From: Opeltia flavorubescens
Lineage: Eukaryota; Ascomycota; Lecanoromycetes; Teloschistales; Teloschistaceae
Assembly (NCBI GenBank): GCA_000442125.1
Contig: KE546971.1
Span: 1,738,583 to 1,802,582, forward strand
Length of the DNA stretch: 64,000 nucleotides
Direction of reading: 5' to 3'
The notes under the pieces are model-generated. The model worked only from the letters and a program-made list of their open reading frames with translations. It searched no databases and was not told where the DNA came from. Of this stretch, positions 1 through 11,200 are shown piece by piece (within the stretch, counting starts at the first letter, position 1; every line of letters starts with the position of its first letter). Made by a program: the position numbers and the translations under genes.

Positions 1-150
1 GTCTCATGATTGGGCATCCATCACACGCCAACCAATGCGCTGACTCGGAGCTTGCTGCCTTACTAGAATTGTGGAGACGTCCTGACGAAGAAGAAAGTCG
101 ACGCTCATCACCGACAATGTCAAGGCGCTTCCTTTACCTGCCTTGATTGC

Positions 151-1543
151 ATGACCCATTTCCGAGGCACCGATTATAGAGCTCATACTGTACGCTCCTT
201 CCCAAAACTCATCCATCCCCCCATCATCACTTACACCTGCTCCTTCCTAGTCCTGTGTGTCCGAAGCACAAAAATACCAAGGCGCCCTCTACAAGGAGAA
301 ACCCTCCAAACAAGCCAAGAAATCCGTCAAAATCTCCACTCCCTCCTCCCTCGTCCCCCGCAAAGCCTTCGTCGAAGATGCACCGGATACAGATAGCAAC
401 GCCATCGCCATTGTCGACCCACCCCCAGAAGCTCCCACTCCACCTCCCGCAGTCAAGAACCCCCAGCCAGTCAACGTGTTCGACTTCCTTGTCGCCGAAG
501 ACACCCCCAATGCCTCCAAAATCTCCCTCGGCGGTACCCGCGCCCAAATGGAAATGAAACCCCACGCTCCACCTCTCTTCGATCCGAACCGACGCTCAGA
601 CTCCAGCGACTCCGGTACAGATCACCACTACGATTCAGCTTACGAAAGAGACGGCTACACCTACGGCACAGAACCCATTCTCTCAACCTCCTCCCTCAAA
701 CAAATCGAATACAAAACCCCCGCACCAAAACACCACGCCCACCATAACAACAACGATGGCAGCCAACAACCCATAATCTACGAACTCGACGGCGCCCACC
801 GCACCTCAACCGACAAAAAGCGCAAGCGCCAACACCTCGAAGACCTCGACCTAACCGCTGCCCGCCCCCCCTCCCGTCAAGAACTCGACTCAATGATGAT
901 CGACACCACCTCCGCCGCCCCAACCCCACTCCTCCACTCCGGCCTAACGGGCGGGCTAAACCGCCTCCTCTCAAAATCCACAAACAAATTCCTCCCCAGC
1001 CCAGAATACAGCGCCTCATCGCAACAACAAGACCCCAGCCCCCCCAGCCCCGTGAAGCGGACAAAACGCATCCTCTCCACCATCGACGGCGGGGAGAAAG
1101 TCCGGAAAACGAGTTCGGGCGCACTGGTCCGGGTTCGAAAAAGCACACACCGAAGGACTTCGGATGAGAGTAATTCCGCTCGGCCGAGGAAACATCAGCG
1201 GGCGTCGTTGTTGGCGAAAGATGCTGCAAGCGAGACCTCTACCAGTCGACCAAAACACGAGCTCAAGAAAATCGAATACCATAACCAAAACGCACAAAAC
1301 CGAACTAGTAAGGACACATCCCAACAGATAATCCTCTACCGCTCCCGCGCCGAGCTCTTCCTCTCCTTCATCAACAAAGGCCCCGACAGCGAACACGGCT
1401 GCAGCATCAACAAAGCTTTAAAACGCTATCACCGTGAGCGAGGGCTCGGTGTAGGCGGGAAACAGGAAGAGGAGAAGGAGCTGTGGAAGAGTTTGAGGGT
1501 GAGGAGGAATGAGATGGGGGAGGTTGTTATTATTGGTGCTTGA
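151..1543 (+). CDS. Unknown Ser/Pro-rich basic protein, probable two-exon gene
   Basis: I do not recognise this protein. The long open frame (from about 251 to the stop at 1543) has no ATG near its beginning. A two-exon model solves this: exon 1 is 151-189 (ATG ACC CAT ...), the intron is 190-250 (GTACGC donor, CTAG acceptor), and exon 2 is 251-1543, giving 443 aa. The middle is low-complexity, with Pro/Ser/Thr runs, His/Asn runs and basic clusters such as DKKRKRQ that could be nuclear signals. The most structured part is the C-terminus, from about residue 375: an ELFLSFINKGP segment followed by a charged helix with RYHRERG. It faces away from the wall-protein gene on its right, with 3' ends converging. 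A nuclear role is only a guess from the basic patches. The exon 1 assignment is tentative; the main open frame is well supported by its length and composition. Confidence 0.55.
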
Positions 1544-2442
1544 TATGGAGTGGGCGGGCGGTTGGAATGAGGAGGGAGGTGTGAGGTGTGTGGGGTGTGG
1601 GTTGGCGGTTTGATTCAGGAGAATTTGCGGGGGAAAGGAATTTGCGGAGAGCACGTAAGAGATGAAATTGAAGAGAAGAATTGAGAAGGAAGGTGCCAAC
1701 ATTTGAACAGGGAGAGAGATTACGGCAAAGTTTTGGGAAGAAGCGTAAGGGAAAATGAGAGAGAGATGGGGGTCCTTTGGCTACACCGTGAACGAACGAC
1801 AGCGGCCGTGTTTTGTCCTTTCACACAGGTCTGCTTCCGAGGAGCAAGCAGCCTGCACTACAGCCACGATCGATTCCATCAGTCAGTCATTCAGCAACCA
1901 AGCAAGCAAGCGAGGCGCTTCGGTTTTCATCGCATTGATTTATCCTTTCTTTTTCCAGCTTTTGACGCCACTTTTGTCACATAGCACGATACCCACTGGT
2001 TGGGGGGAATATGAGCACCGGCGTTGGGGGAGTTTCCATGCTTCATTTCTGACTTGATATTGCATCTTATTTTCATAGTCATACAATAGCAATATCTCAA
2101 TCTGAGACTTATCGTACACGTGTCTTTGCAATTATAGATTATCATGTGTGATCCTAACAATCAAACCCTTGCATTTCTTGAAACCGTAATTCATTGCTTG
2201 AAACTCCCATTTCCCTTGTCAAGACACGCTAAAAAGAGACAAAACTTAAAGCAATTCCCATATATCCCACACGCAAGACCACCTGCACATGAAAACCCTC
2301 CATCTCATCAATACCAAACCAAACAATCAAACCCAACCCCTTTCACTCCCGTCCCAAGAACTCCAGTCCCGCCTCCCCACCCAGAACTCCACTGCTCCAT
2401 CCCCAAAACCCAATTCCCCTTCCAAAAGGTTGCAAGCAACAA
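1544..2442. other. Intergenic region between two converging genes
   Basis: No convincing gene. It holds the 3' flanks of the genes on either side. A C-rich stretch at about 2270-2440 is open on the + strand but reads as low-complexity Pro/Thr and runs into the antisense of the wall-protein gene. Confidence 0.6.
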
Positions 2443-5400
2443 CTACCTCACAACAGTAGCCAACGTACTCGGCACTTCCCCTACCCTAGCACTGATGCAA
2501 TTCAATACGCACACACATATCAATAAGGCATTACAGCTAGTAACAGGCGCAGGTCTGGAAGTCGTGGTAGTTGGTACAGGAGCGATAGTAGTGTTGGGTA
2601 CAGGAGCAGTAGTAGTTGTTGGTGGCCTGGTGGTACTGGTGATAGAGGAAGATGACGAAGACAATAAGGTGGTTAATGGAACCCCAGCAGTCGTACTTGT
2701 GACCGTTGCGGAATTCCCAGGAAGCCCAAGGCTTAGACTCACACATGCAACGCCTACACAGCTGGCCGAAGGTGTAGCTGAGCTGCTGCCCGTGCTGCTT
2801 GTTGAACCGGAAGTACTACCAAGCACAACACTGGTACTGACCCCTACGCTCACACAAGCCACGCCACTGCAACTTGGCGTGGCTGAGGAGCTGGCAACAC
2901 CGGCGGTGGACTGAGTGCTACTGCCACTTGTTACAGAGCTTGCGGTGGTGGACCCAGGAGTCGCGGATGCGCTTGAAGTCCCGGAATTTAAACTCGTAGT
3001 CCCGCCATTTCCAGTAATTGGAGTGACGGAAGATAATAGTGTGGCTGGTGTATTGGTTTGGCTAATAGCAGAGGTGACCGTTGTAACGATTCCTCCAGGA
3101 AGAGTTACTGGGCCAACAGATACACTGACACAAGCGACTCCAACACATGAGGAGACTCCAGCAGAAGTGGTGATGGATCCGCTACTCGATGTTGTAGGGG
3201 TGATTCCCAGGCTAGCGCTAAGACTTAGGCAAAGGGCACCCACGCATGAAGCCGATTGTGAAGTTACTGTGGCCAGTGTCGTTGGAGTTGTATTTGAATC
3301 CAAGGCACTAGAAGAAGTGGGCTGGCTTGACGAAGGCGAAAGAGTTAAAGTGTAGGTACTCAATATAGTAGTTGTTCCCGATGGAACAATACGTGTCGTA
3401 TACTGTGTCACAGTAGTCGTCTCTATCATAGTGGCACCTGAAGTGGCTTGATTACTTCCCGTTTGTGACACGGGGAGGGACGGGGTTAGACTTGAGACAC
3501 CGGTGACAATCGAAGTGAAGGATGAGCTCGTTAATATCACTGTACAGCTCGTTCCAAGTCCGAGGCAGACATTGACGCACAGAATATCCCTGCATGTCGT
3601 CGATGGAGGCGATAGAGAAGTCGGTATCACGGAGCCAGATGTTGGGATTGTAATAGTAGGAGATATCGTTGCTGGCGTTGGAGAAATTATGCTCGTGATA
3701 CCGGATGGGCCTGTCAACGTCGGCAGGGTCTGTAAGGAGGTCGGAATGGATATGCCCGAGGTAACACTACCAAGGATTCCCGTGGTAGTCGGGATCGATA
3801 GCGTAGAGAGGGAACTCAAAGGCGATGATACCGGAACTGGTACACTTGTGGCCACACTGCTAGGAAGCGGGATAACAGTCGGGACTGACGTGGTGGGAAG
3901 AAGGGTGACGGGCGATGTTGCTGGGATGGATACACCCGACGTCACACCAGTAAGAAGTCCTGTCGTGCTGGGGAGGGTGATAGTAGGGGACAATGTCGGC
4001 AGCGTTGTCTCTGGAATTGATATGCTGGGAACTGGGCTGGTCGGAAGCACTGTTGTGCTCGGTAATGTCACGGTAGGGAAGGTTAGAAGCGATGTCGTTG
4101 GTACTGATATACTTGAAACTAAGCTGGTAGGAAGCGAGACAGTACCTGGGATAGACTGAGTCGGGGACACCGTAAGAAGCGAAGTATCCGGAACTGATAC
4201 ACTTGGTACCAAGGTGGTAGGAACCGAAACGGTAGTGCTGGGAAGCGGTATTGTGCTTGGAAGTGTAACCGTAGGAGGAGTCAACAGAGATGTCGTCGGT
4301 ACAGATACACTTGATACTAAGCTGGAAGGAATCGAGACAGTAGTACTGGGCAGTGGTATCGTGCTTGGGAGCGTGACCGTCGGAAATGTCAACAGTGATG
4401 TCGTCGGTACAGATACGCTCGATAACAAGCTGGTAGGAACGGAGACGGTAGTGCTGGGGAGTGGTATCGTACTCGGGAGTGTGACCGTAGGGAAAGTTAG
4501 GAGTGATGTCGTAGGAACAGATATACTTGACACCAAGCTGCTAGGAAGCGAGATAGTGGTACTAGGAACTGGAATCGTGCTCGGGAGTGTGACCGTAGGA
4601 AAAGTAAGTAGAGTTGTCGTTGGAACCGATATGGTTGATAGCAAGCTACTAGGTAGGAGAGAAGTTGTCGGAATCTCTATACTCGAGGTTACGCTGCTGA
4701 GAAGCGAGGTCAATGGAACAGAGATGCTCGAAGCCACACTACTAGGAACCGGTATAGTAGTGGGAAGGGTAATAGTAGGAGATAGACTTGGCGACGAGAT
4801 GGTTGGAATCGATATGGAAGTTGGGAGTGTAACGGTCGGAGACAATGTTAGAGACGAGGTTAGGGAGTCTAGTATACTAGAAGCCAAGCTGCTCGGAATT
4901 GGAGGTATAGAAGTGACAGGAGTCACTAAACTGGAAACCAAGCTGCTGGGGACGGGAGGCAGAGAGGTGATAGAACTCAGTACACTGGAGACCAAGCTGC
5001 TGGGTACTGGAGGTAAAGATGTGACACTGGTCGGAAGTGATATGATGGAAGAAGGGTTCAGTATGGAAGTCAAAGATGTTGGTAGGGACGTTGGTAGGGA
5101 CGTCAAAGACGAAGGTACTGAGACTAACGAGGTTGGTATAGAAGTCAAAGACGTTGGTAGAGATGTTGGCAGAGAAGTCGGCAGAGACGTTAGTAGAGAA
5201 GTCAGAGACGTAGGTAAAGACGTCAGCAGGGACGTTGGTAGGGATGTCGGCAGAGATGTCAGCAAAGTCGTTGATAGAGACGTCGGCAGGGAAGTTGGTA
5301 GGGAAGTTAGCAGCGACGTTGGTAAAGAGGTTGGTAGAGAGGTTGGTAGAGACGTTGGTAGAGACGTTGGTAGAGANNNNNNNNNNNNNNNNNNNNNNNN

Positions 5401-7242
5401 NNNNNNNNNNNNNNNNNNNNNNNNNNNNNNNNNNNNNNNNNNNNNNNNNNNNNNNNNNNNNNNNNNNNNNNNNNNNGTTGGTAGAGACGTTGGTAGAGAC
5501 GTTGGTAGAGAAGTCGGTAGAGAAGTCAGGGAGGTCGGTAGGGATGTCGGCAGGGACGTTAATAGAGATGTCGGCAGGGTCGTTGGTAAGGTTGTTGGCA
5601 GCGACGTCGGTAGGGATGTAGGGAGAGATGTTAAAGAAGTTGGTAGGGATGTTGGCAAGGACGTTGGTAGAGAGGTCAGTAGGGATGTTGGTAGGGAAGT
5701 TAGAGACGTCAGTAGGGACGTGGGTAAAGACGTTAAAGAGGTCGGCAGGGATGTCGGCAAAGACGTCGGCAGGGACGACGGCAAGGACGTCAAGGAGGTT
5801 GGTAGTGAGGTTGGCAGAGATGTTAGTAGAGAAGTCAGAGATGTTGGTAGGGATGTCGGCAGGGATGTTATTAGTGACGTCGGCAACGACGTTGGTAGAG
5901 ACGTCAAAGATGTGGGAAGGGACGTCAAGGAGGTTGGTAGGGATGTTAGTAGGGATGTTGGCAAGGACGTCAAAGAAGTCGGCAGAGAAGTCAGAGATGT
6001 TAGCAGGGATGTCGGTAAGGACGTCGGTAGGGACGATGGTAGAGAAGTTAGAGATGTCGGCAACGACGTTAAGGAGGTTGGTAATGAAATTGAAGAAGTC
6101 GGGATGGATGTTAAAGAAGTTGGTAGGGATGTCAAAGACGTTAATAAAGACGTCAAAGAAGTTGGTAAAGAAGTCAGAGATGTCGGTAGGGACGTTAACG
6201 ATGTTGGCAAGGACGTCGGCAGAGAGGTTAAAGATGTAGGTAAGGACGTCAAAGAGGTCGGCAGAGATGTCAACGATGTAGGTAGAGAGGTCAATGACGT
6301 CGGCAAGGACGTTAAGGAAGTCGGTAGTGAAGTCAGTGAAGTCAGAGAAGTCGGTAGGGATGTCAGAGAAGTCGGTACAGAGGTCAATGACGGTGGTAGA
6401 GTGGTCAAAGATGTTGGTATCAGAGTTGAGATCGTAGAGGTAAAGCAGGACAGACCGGAACAGGAGATGGAGGTGATGGTAGAGCTCAAAAGCGTGCTAA
6501 AAACGCTTGACGGGCAGCCGAGTCCAATACAAACTGGGTTACAGACGGTACCGATGCAAGACGTTGTCAACGTGATGGATGGACTCGAAGTTGGAGTCGT
6601 AAGTGGCGGGATCACAATCGAGGTAAGTGGGCTTGATGTGCTGCTCGCAAAGCAGCCATCGCCGAGGCACAGTGTTGTGCAAACTCCGCCTAAGCACAAG
6701 GTTGAGAGAGACGAGGTCTGGCTGATAGACGGTAGAGAGGTCGTAATGGAGCCGGTTGACGAGACAGTTGAAGGGCATCCTGTTCCAACACAGAGACTTG
6801 CACAGAGATTACCGGTACAAGAAGTGGAGATAGAGCTAGAAGGTGTAGTTGGGAAATTCGAGGTGGCAGTCGACGTGCAGGCGGCGCCTACGCAGACACT
6901 CGCACATGCTAAGCCGGAGCATGACGTCGACGGACTCGGAGAAACCGATGAAGCAGTTGACGAAGCAGTGGAACTGGTGCTGCAGTCGGTCCCACACGCA
7001 GTTTCTACAGTTTATTAGCTAGACTTGCTCGGCAGCAGGTTCATGCCCTAATGTCACTTACCGGTCACCGTAACCGTTGTCGTGGGAAGGTTCGAGCACG
7101 CACTCGCTGTGACCGTAGCTGTGACTGTGAATGCACAAGGAGGTGGACCAACGACGGGAATCGAGGGGAACTGGGCGAGAATAGGTTCAAAAAAGAAGGT
7201 AAAGAGCAGCCATAGCAACGGGAAGGAGCGACTACGGGCCAT
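2443..7242 (-). CDS. Very large secreted Ser/Thr/Pro-rich cell-wall-type glycoprotein with CxGxxC cysteine modules
   Basis: Two exons on the minus strand. Exon 1 is 7242-7062 (ATG at 7242). A 57-bp intron runs 7061-7005 (GTAAGT donor, GCTAATA branch, GTAG acceptor). Exon 2 is 7004-2443. Residues 1-24 form a clear signal peptide with a Leu/Phe core ending ILAQ. After that the protein is almost entirely Ser, Thr, Pro, Leu and Val, so heavy O-mannosylation is likely. Four copies of a C-x-G-x2-C-x3-C-x-G-x2-C module lie at about residues 89-230. A half copy and a long PTSL/TSL tract follow, then a 36-aa repeat block. Further modules near the C-terminus mostly keep only the first cysteine pair (CVGVAC, CSGVAC). 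The gene contains the 100-N gap, so the modelled 1,580 residues are not the true length. I see no clear GPI-anchor tail, and a 3' intron cannot be excluded. Role inferred: surface or wall structural protein or adhesin. Confidence 0.75.
4030..4680 (-). repeat. 108-bp minisatellite encoding a 36-residue Ser/Thr/Val/Pro repeat
   Basis: A similar + strand motif (CTGGGAAGCGGTATTGTGC and variants) recurs at 4238, 4346, 4454 and 4562, exactly 108 bp apart. In protein terms the unit contains SVPTTSLLTFPTVTLPSTI. Weaker copies with different lengths flank the four. It is a second, longer-period repeat in the same gene as the PTSL tract. Confidence 0.9.
5070..6420 (-). repeat. 12-bp minisatellite encoding PTSL (with 9-bp TSL variants)
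   Basis: On the + strand the unit reads GTTGGTAGAGAC or close variants. On the coding minus strand this gives Pro-Thr-Ser-Leu, mixed with shorter Thr-Ser-Leu units. Units next to the gap are almost identical; units towards 6.4 kb are more varied (PTSI, PPSL, LTSL), as expected for a tract that expands in its centre and decays at its edges. Confidence 0.95.
5377..5476. other. Assembly gap of 100 N
   Basis: Exactly 100 unknown bases inside the 12-bp PTSL repeat. This is the usual placeholder for a gap of unknown size, so the repeat copy number is unknown. Reading-frame continuity across it in this sequence is accidental and carries no information. Confidence 0.98.
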
Positions 7243-8235
7243 CGTGGCAAGACAAGAATGAAACGAAGCTTATCCGGCCAGGAGACCGGCTTCCCTGGCA
7301 ACGACATATTGATCGGCATTGATAACTTGTGATTGAGCAAAGGAATGGAAAGGGGTATATTGACCAATTGCAAAATTTGGGAGAGAAGAATGCAAAAATC
7401 AGAGAGAAAAACAAATAAATATCGAAAGGAATGTAGAAAGCAAATACTAATCCGCAGACTTGGAAGCGAGAAATAGCGTGAAGATTGCCACGCGATTGAA
7501 AAATGAAAACAACTAGACCAAATCAACGCCCTGTCTGGTATGATCTAAATACCTCTGACTGGACCTGAGGTTCATCTTTACGAAATTGAATTCGACCGGC
7601 GTCCATTGAGACAGCACCTGGCTTATAAGATCGATATTGGTCCATTGGGCCTAAACACATTTTTCAGGTGTCCACTGATACAGGCTTCTCTCGAAGCTTT
7701 ACCAAAGATAGAATGCAAGGTGACGAAGGAAAGAAGTTGAAACGAAGGATATTTCATGTCATCGCTAACCGTATTGAGGTTAGACTCCCATCCCGTGTAT
7801 CCTCACATCGAACGACTGGCCAGGTGCGATGGAAAATGGCTCGGAGAAGTGCAGTGGGAGCTCAAGAACAACATCCACTTCGAGTACTTCTCAGCTTGCA
7901 TTGAAAGAACGAAATAATTTCATTTTCCAGACTAGAATGATTGAACCTCGCTCGCTATTAAAAACAGGGTATCATACCAAATGCTCAACTACAGTATCCC
8001 CTTCAAACAATTCTCCACAGAAGTATCACAAACGTTGTGTCTCCACCCCTTCGAATAATATATCTTCCTTCCTACAATCAAACCATCTCTCTCCAACTCG
8101 TCCACCAGATCCAATGTACACCAGAATCTTACCTCCGCTATCCTATCCTACCCTTCCAGCCACAATACAAAGTCTCCAATCTGACATCCACCTCCTACAC
8201 GACATCAAACGCGTTGACCACACACATCCCCTCAT
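7243..8235. other. Intergenic region; wall-protein promoter side
   Basis: No gene seen. The part just right of 7242 is the upstream region of the wall-protein gene. The part near 8235 is the 3' flank of the Net1/Dnt1-like gene. Short ORFs here have no protein-like composition. Confidence 0.55.
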
Positions 8236-11200
8236 TCACCTCCACATCATGTTCCTCGCAAACTTCGCAAACCGCGAAGTCGCCGCCTGACCCTCCTTCT
8301 TCGCTTGCTGAGTAGCCGCCGCATCACCATCGTCCGACTCGCTGCTTGAAGAACTCTCATCCGAATCACTGGCCCCAGAGACCTCGGTGCTTGGCTTCCT
8401 CTTAATGTTGCCACTCCCTTTCTTTTCATTCCGGACCTTATCCGGCTCCGCTGCCGCTTGAGCTTTCCTCAGTGCACTGAGCGCAGACTTATCATACGCC
8501 GCTGCCGCCTTCTCCCGCTGCTTTGTTTTCTCTTGCTGTTTCGTCTTCTCTTCCTGCTTTGCCTTTTCCTCCTGCTTTGCCCTCTCTTCTCGCTTCACAT
8601 TCTTATCCCGCTCCGCCACCGCCTCTCTCACAAGACGCTCCATCTTCACCGCTTCTTCATTTTCCCGCCGAAGCTGTCGATCCGCCTCTTCGCTCTGCAT
8701 CCTCTCATCCCGGATTTTCGCAGTCCGAGCATCTTGGACGCGATCTGCAGGAGACATGGGAGCCAATGAGGAGGATAGTCTTTGATGAGCTGGACTGGAT
8801 GTGCGGTTCTTGAGGATACCTTTCTGGCTGTTTTGCTGGCTGTTCTGTTGACTCGAGGTCTGGGTCTTCAGGATGCTTTTCTGACTGCTTTGTTGACTTG
8901 ATGGAACTTCCTGTTTTCGAGGTTGGGCCGAAGGGAGCAAGGAGGCGCTGTCTGTTTGCTCGGATATGCTGCCGCTGTCTGAGCCAGCGCCAGAGTCCGA
9001 GTTCGAGTCCGACTCTGAATCGGAATAGGAAGTTGATTGTGAATGGCCTTGTCTGGTCCCGCTGTCAGCCTTTGTGGGAATATTCCTTGTCTCGGGTTCT
9101 TTCCGTATCGCTGCGGAATAACGTCCGCTTTGTGACGATGCTTGCGAAGACAATATACGTTCTTTTGGTTGGATCCCAATTTCAGCAATCGTGTCTCTAC
9201 TAAGGCCAGTCTTCGTGGTGCCGTTGCGGAAACTACTGTTTCTGTCAACAGGAATGGGTGTTTCGCTGCTGCCACTGAGCGCACCGTCTGTCGTAGATTT
9301 CAGAATGGGCCCAAATCTTTTTTTCGTACTTGGTCCCGCTCTAGCATTCCGCTCATCTTCTGATTCGTCGGAGTAGAAAGTAGAACCTTCACTGGCAGAG
9401 GATATGATGATTTCCTCTCCCAGCCCTGGGCATTGAGATCTGATCCCTATTCTTGGGGTCGGAGATCTGATTGCTTTGCCCTTGCCTTTATCCTTTGGCT
9501 GGACCTCGCGGCTTATGTGCTCGGTAAGCTTCGTCTGCTTCGCTGGCTTCGGAAAGTTGTTCATTGCGGATAGACTACTTGATGTTGACTTTAGCCTTTC
9601 ATTCGCAGCTTCCGCTTTCTTCGTATTTGATTCTTGCAGAGCTCGGTGAAGCATGCCTTTCTTGATGTCTAGATCATGCGAGGTTGACTTAGAGCTGATA
9701 TTCTGGGATTGAGAAGGAGGATCTGAGCCATTTGCAAAAGAGACCGAACGACCTGAAGTACCAGAAGTCACTCGCAATGCACTGCGCATCGGTGTTTTCA
9801 TTGCTGTAGAAACTGCTTGAGGAGTGTTACTATTCCTCACTTCGCTTGAAGACCGGCTCTTAGGCCCAGAGCTTGGGAAAGCTGGAGTCATAGTCCCTGC
9901 TTGGTATGTATTGGAAGATTCAATCACAGGACTGGAAGATTGGGTCTCAAGCACTTTCAAGAGACCAACTGACTTAGGTTGACTGGAGCTTAGGAGAGTT
10001 GAGCTCGCATGCTTAACCGTGTTAGGAGCACGATCTCCTAGGGCAGCGCCTTTCGGTGTCGCTATTGTCCTCGATTCATGGGCGAAGATGCCAGCTGCCC
10101 GCAAAGCCTCGCTGTCTGTGAAAGATTTATTGGGTGTGTTTCCTACCTGGTGAACTTTGGACACGTCTTGGCGCTGCTTCTTGGAACCCTTGTCAACAAC
10201 GAGGTGTGCCCTATGTGACAGTGCTGGATTGGTAGCGCGCGATGGCGTCGGGTTCGAGTTGTTCGCTGGAGGTGGGATTTTGACCGCTGTTGAGTCCCGC
10301 TTCGTTTGCTTCAACATCTTGTTAGCTAACTGTAATTGCCGTCGTGCATTGTAGATTGCCTTTGGTGATCTATTCATCAACCAATCTAGATTGTGTTCAC
10401 CTACCACTTGTTGAGCGGCTGATTGTCCTCCGTCGGTACCTATCTGATCTTGGTTGTGGTCGGCAGGCGATATACTGTCAATCCTGGCTTGGCTCTGCTG
10501 TGCGAGAAGAGACCCGTTGTTCAATGTCTGACCTCCCTCATCTACCGAAATTGCCGTGTGGCTGCCCTGTTCAGCTGATTTTGGGTCTTTCTGTTGAGTA
10601 TTGGTCTTCTTTGCAGGCCGCCCGCGCTTTACAGGGTTGGCTTTCTCAAGTCCTCTCTCAATACCAGGCACTTGACTTTCTTTCAGCTTGATCGCTCTCT
10701 GATTAACAATGTTTTCTTTTCCCTGCTCTGTATGGTCAGTGGGTAGTTTTGGCTGACTTTTCGCTCTCTGCATTGGAGATTGCTGTTGTTGGGTAACCCC
10801 CTTGTCACTTGCTTGCTCCTGTGTGGCAATGTCTAGATCATTCAATGCCTGCGCTCGATTTAATCTCGCTTGACGATGAGCTTCAAGTTGTGCCGCTCGT
10901 TCTTGTTTCTGGACCGCTGCTTTCTTTTCCTTCTCCTTTTGCAGTTCAATCGCCTTTTTTTCTATGATACCATTGAGTTGCTTCGTCAAGCCTGGTGTGA
11001 CATATTTGATATTGTATGCTCTCTGTTCCTCGATCGACATTGCCTCAAATGGTTGCTGTGGTCCGTTCAGGATTGCTTGAGCAAGTGGTGCGGCATCTTT
11101 GCTGGCTTCTTTACTGATGGAGGAATCCTCAGAGGATTCGATAACACTGTTTTTCTTCTGCTCGTCAAGTCGCCTTTGTTCAATTTGCAAAGCTGCTATT

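Noticed and set aside
4-216. 70-codon minus-strand open frame at the left edge
   Set aside because: Looks protein-like at first, but overlaps the proposed exon 1 of the + strand gene and has no further support. It could be re-examined with sequence to the left.
696-1702. Minus-strand open frames opposite the first gene
   Set aside because: Shadows of the + strand coding frame; Arg/Gly-rich composition typical of antisense frames.
2144-4159. Several + strand open frames of 146-256 codons
   Set aside because: They are antisense to the wall-protein gene or its 3' flank, and made open by its skewed codons.
5377-5476. Apparent in-frame continuity across the N gap
   Set aside because: 100 N is a placeholder of unknown true length, so frame and protein length across it mean nothing.
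4214-7018. 934-codon open frame on the + strand
   Set aside because: It is the reverse complement of the PTSL/TSL repeats and Cys modules. The minus strand has the signal peptide, the intron and the cysteine modules.
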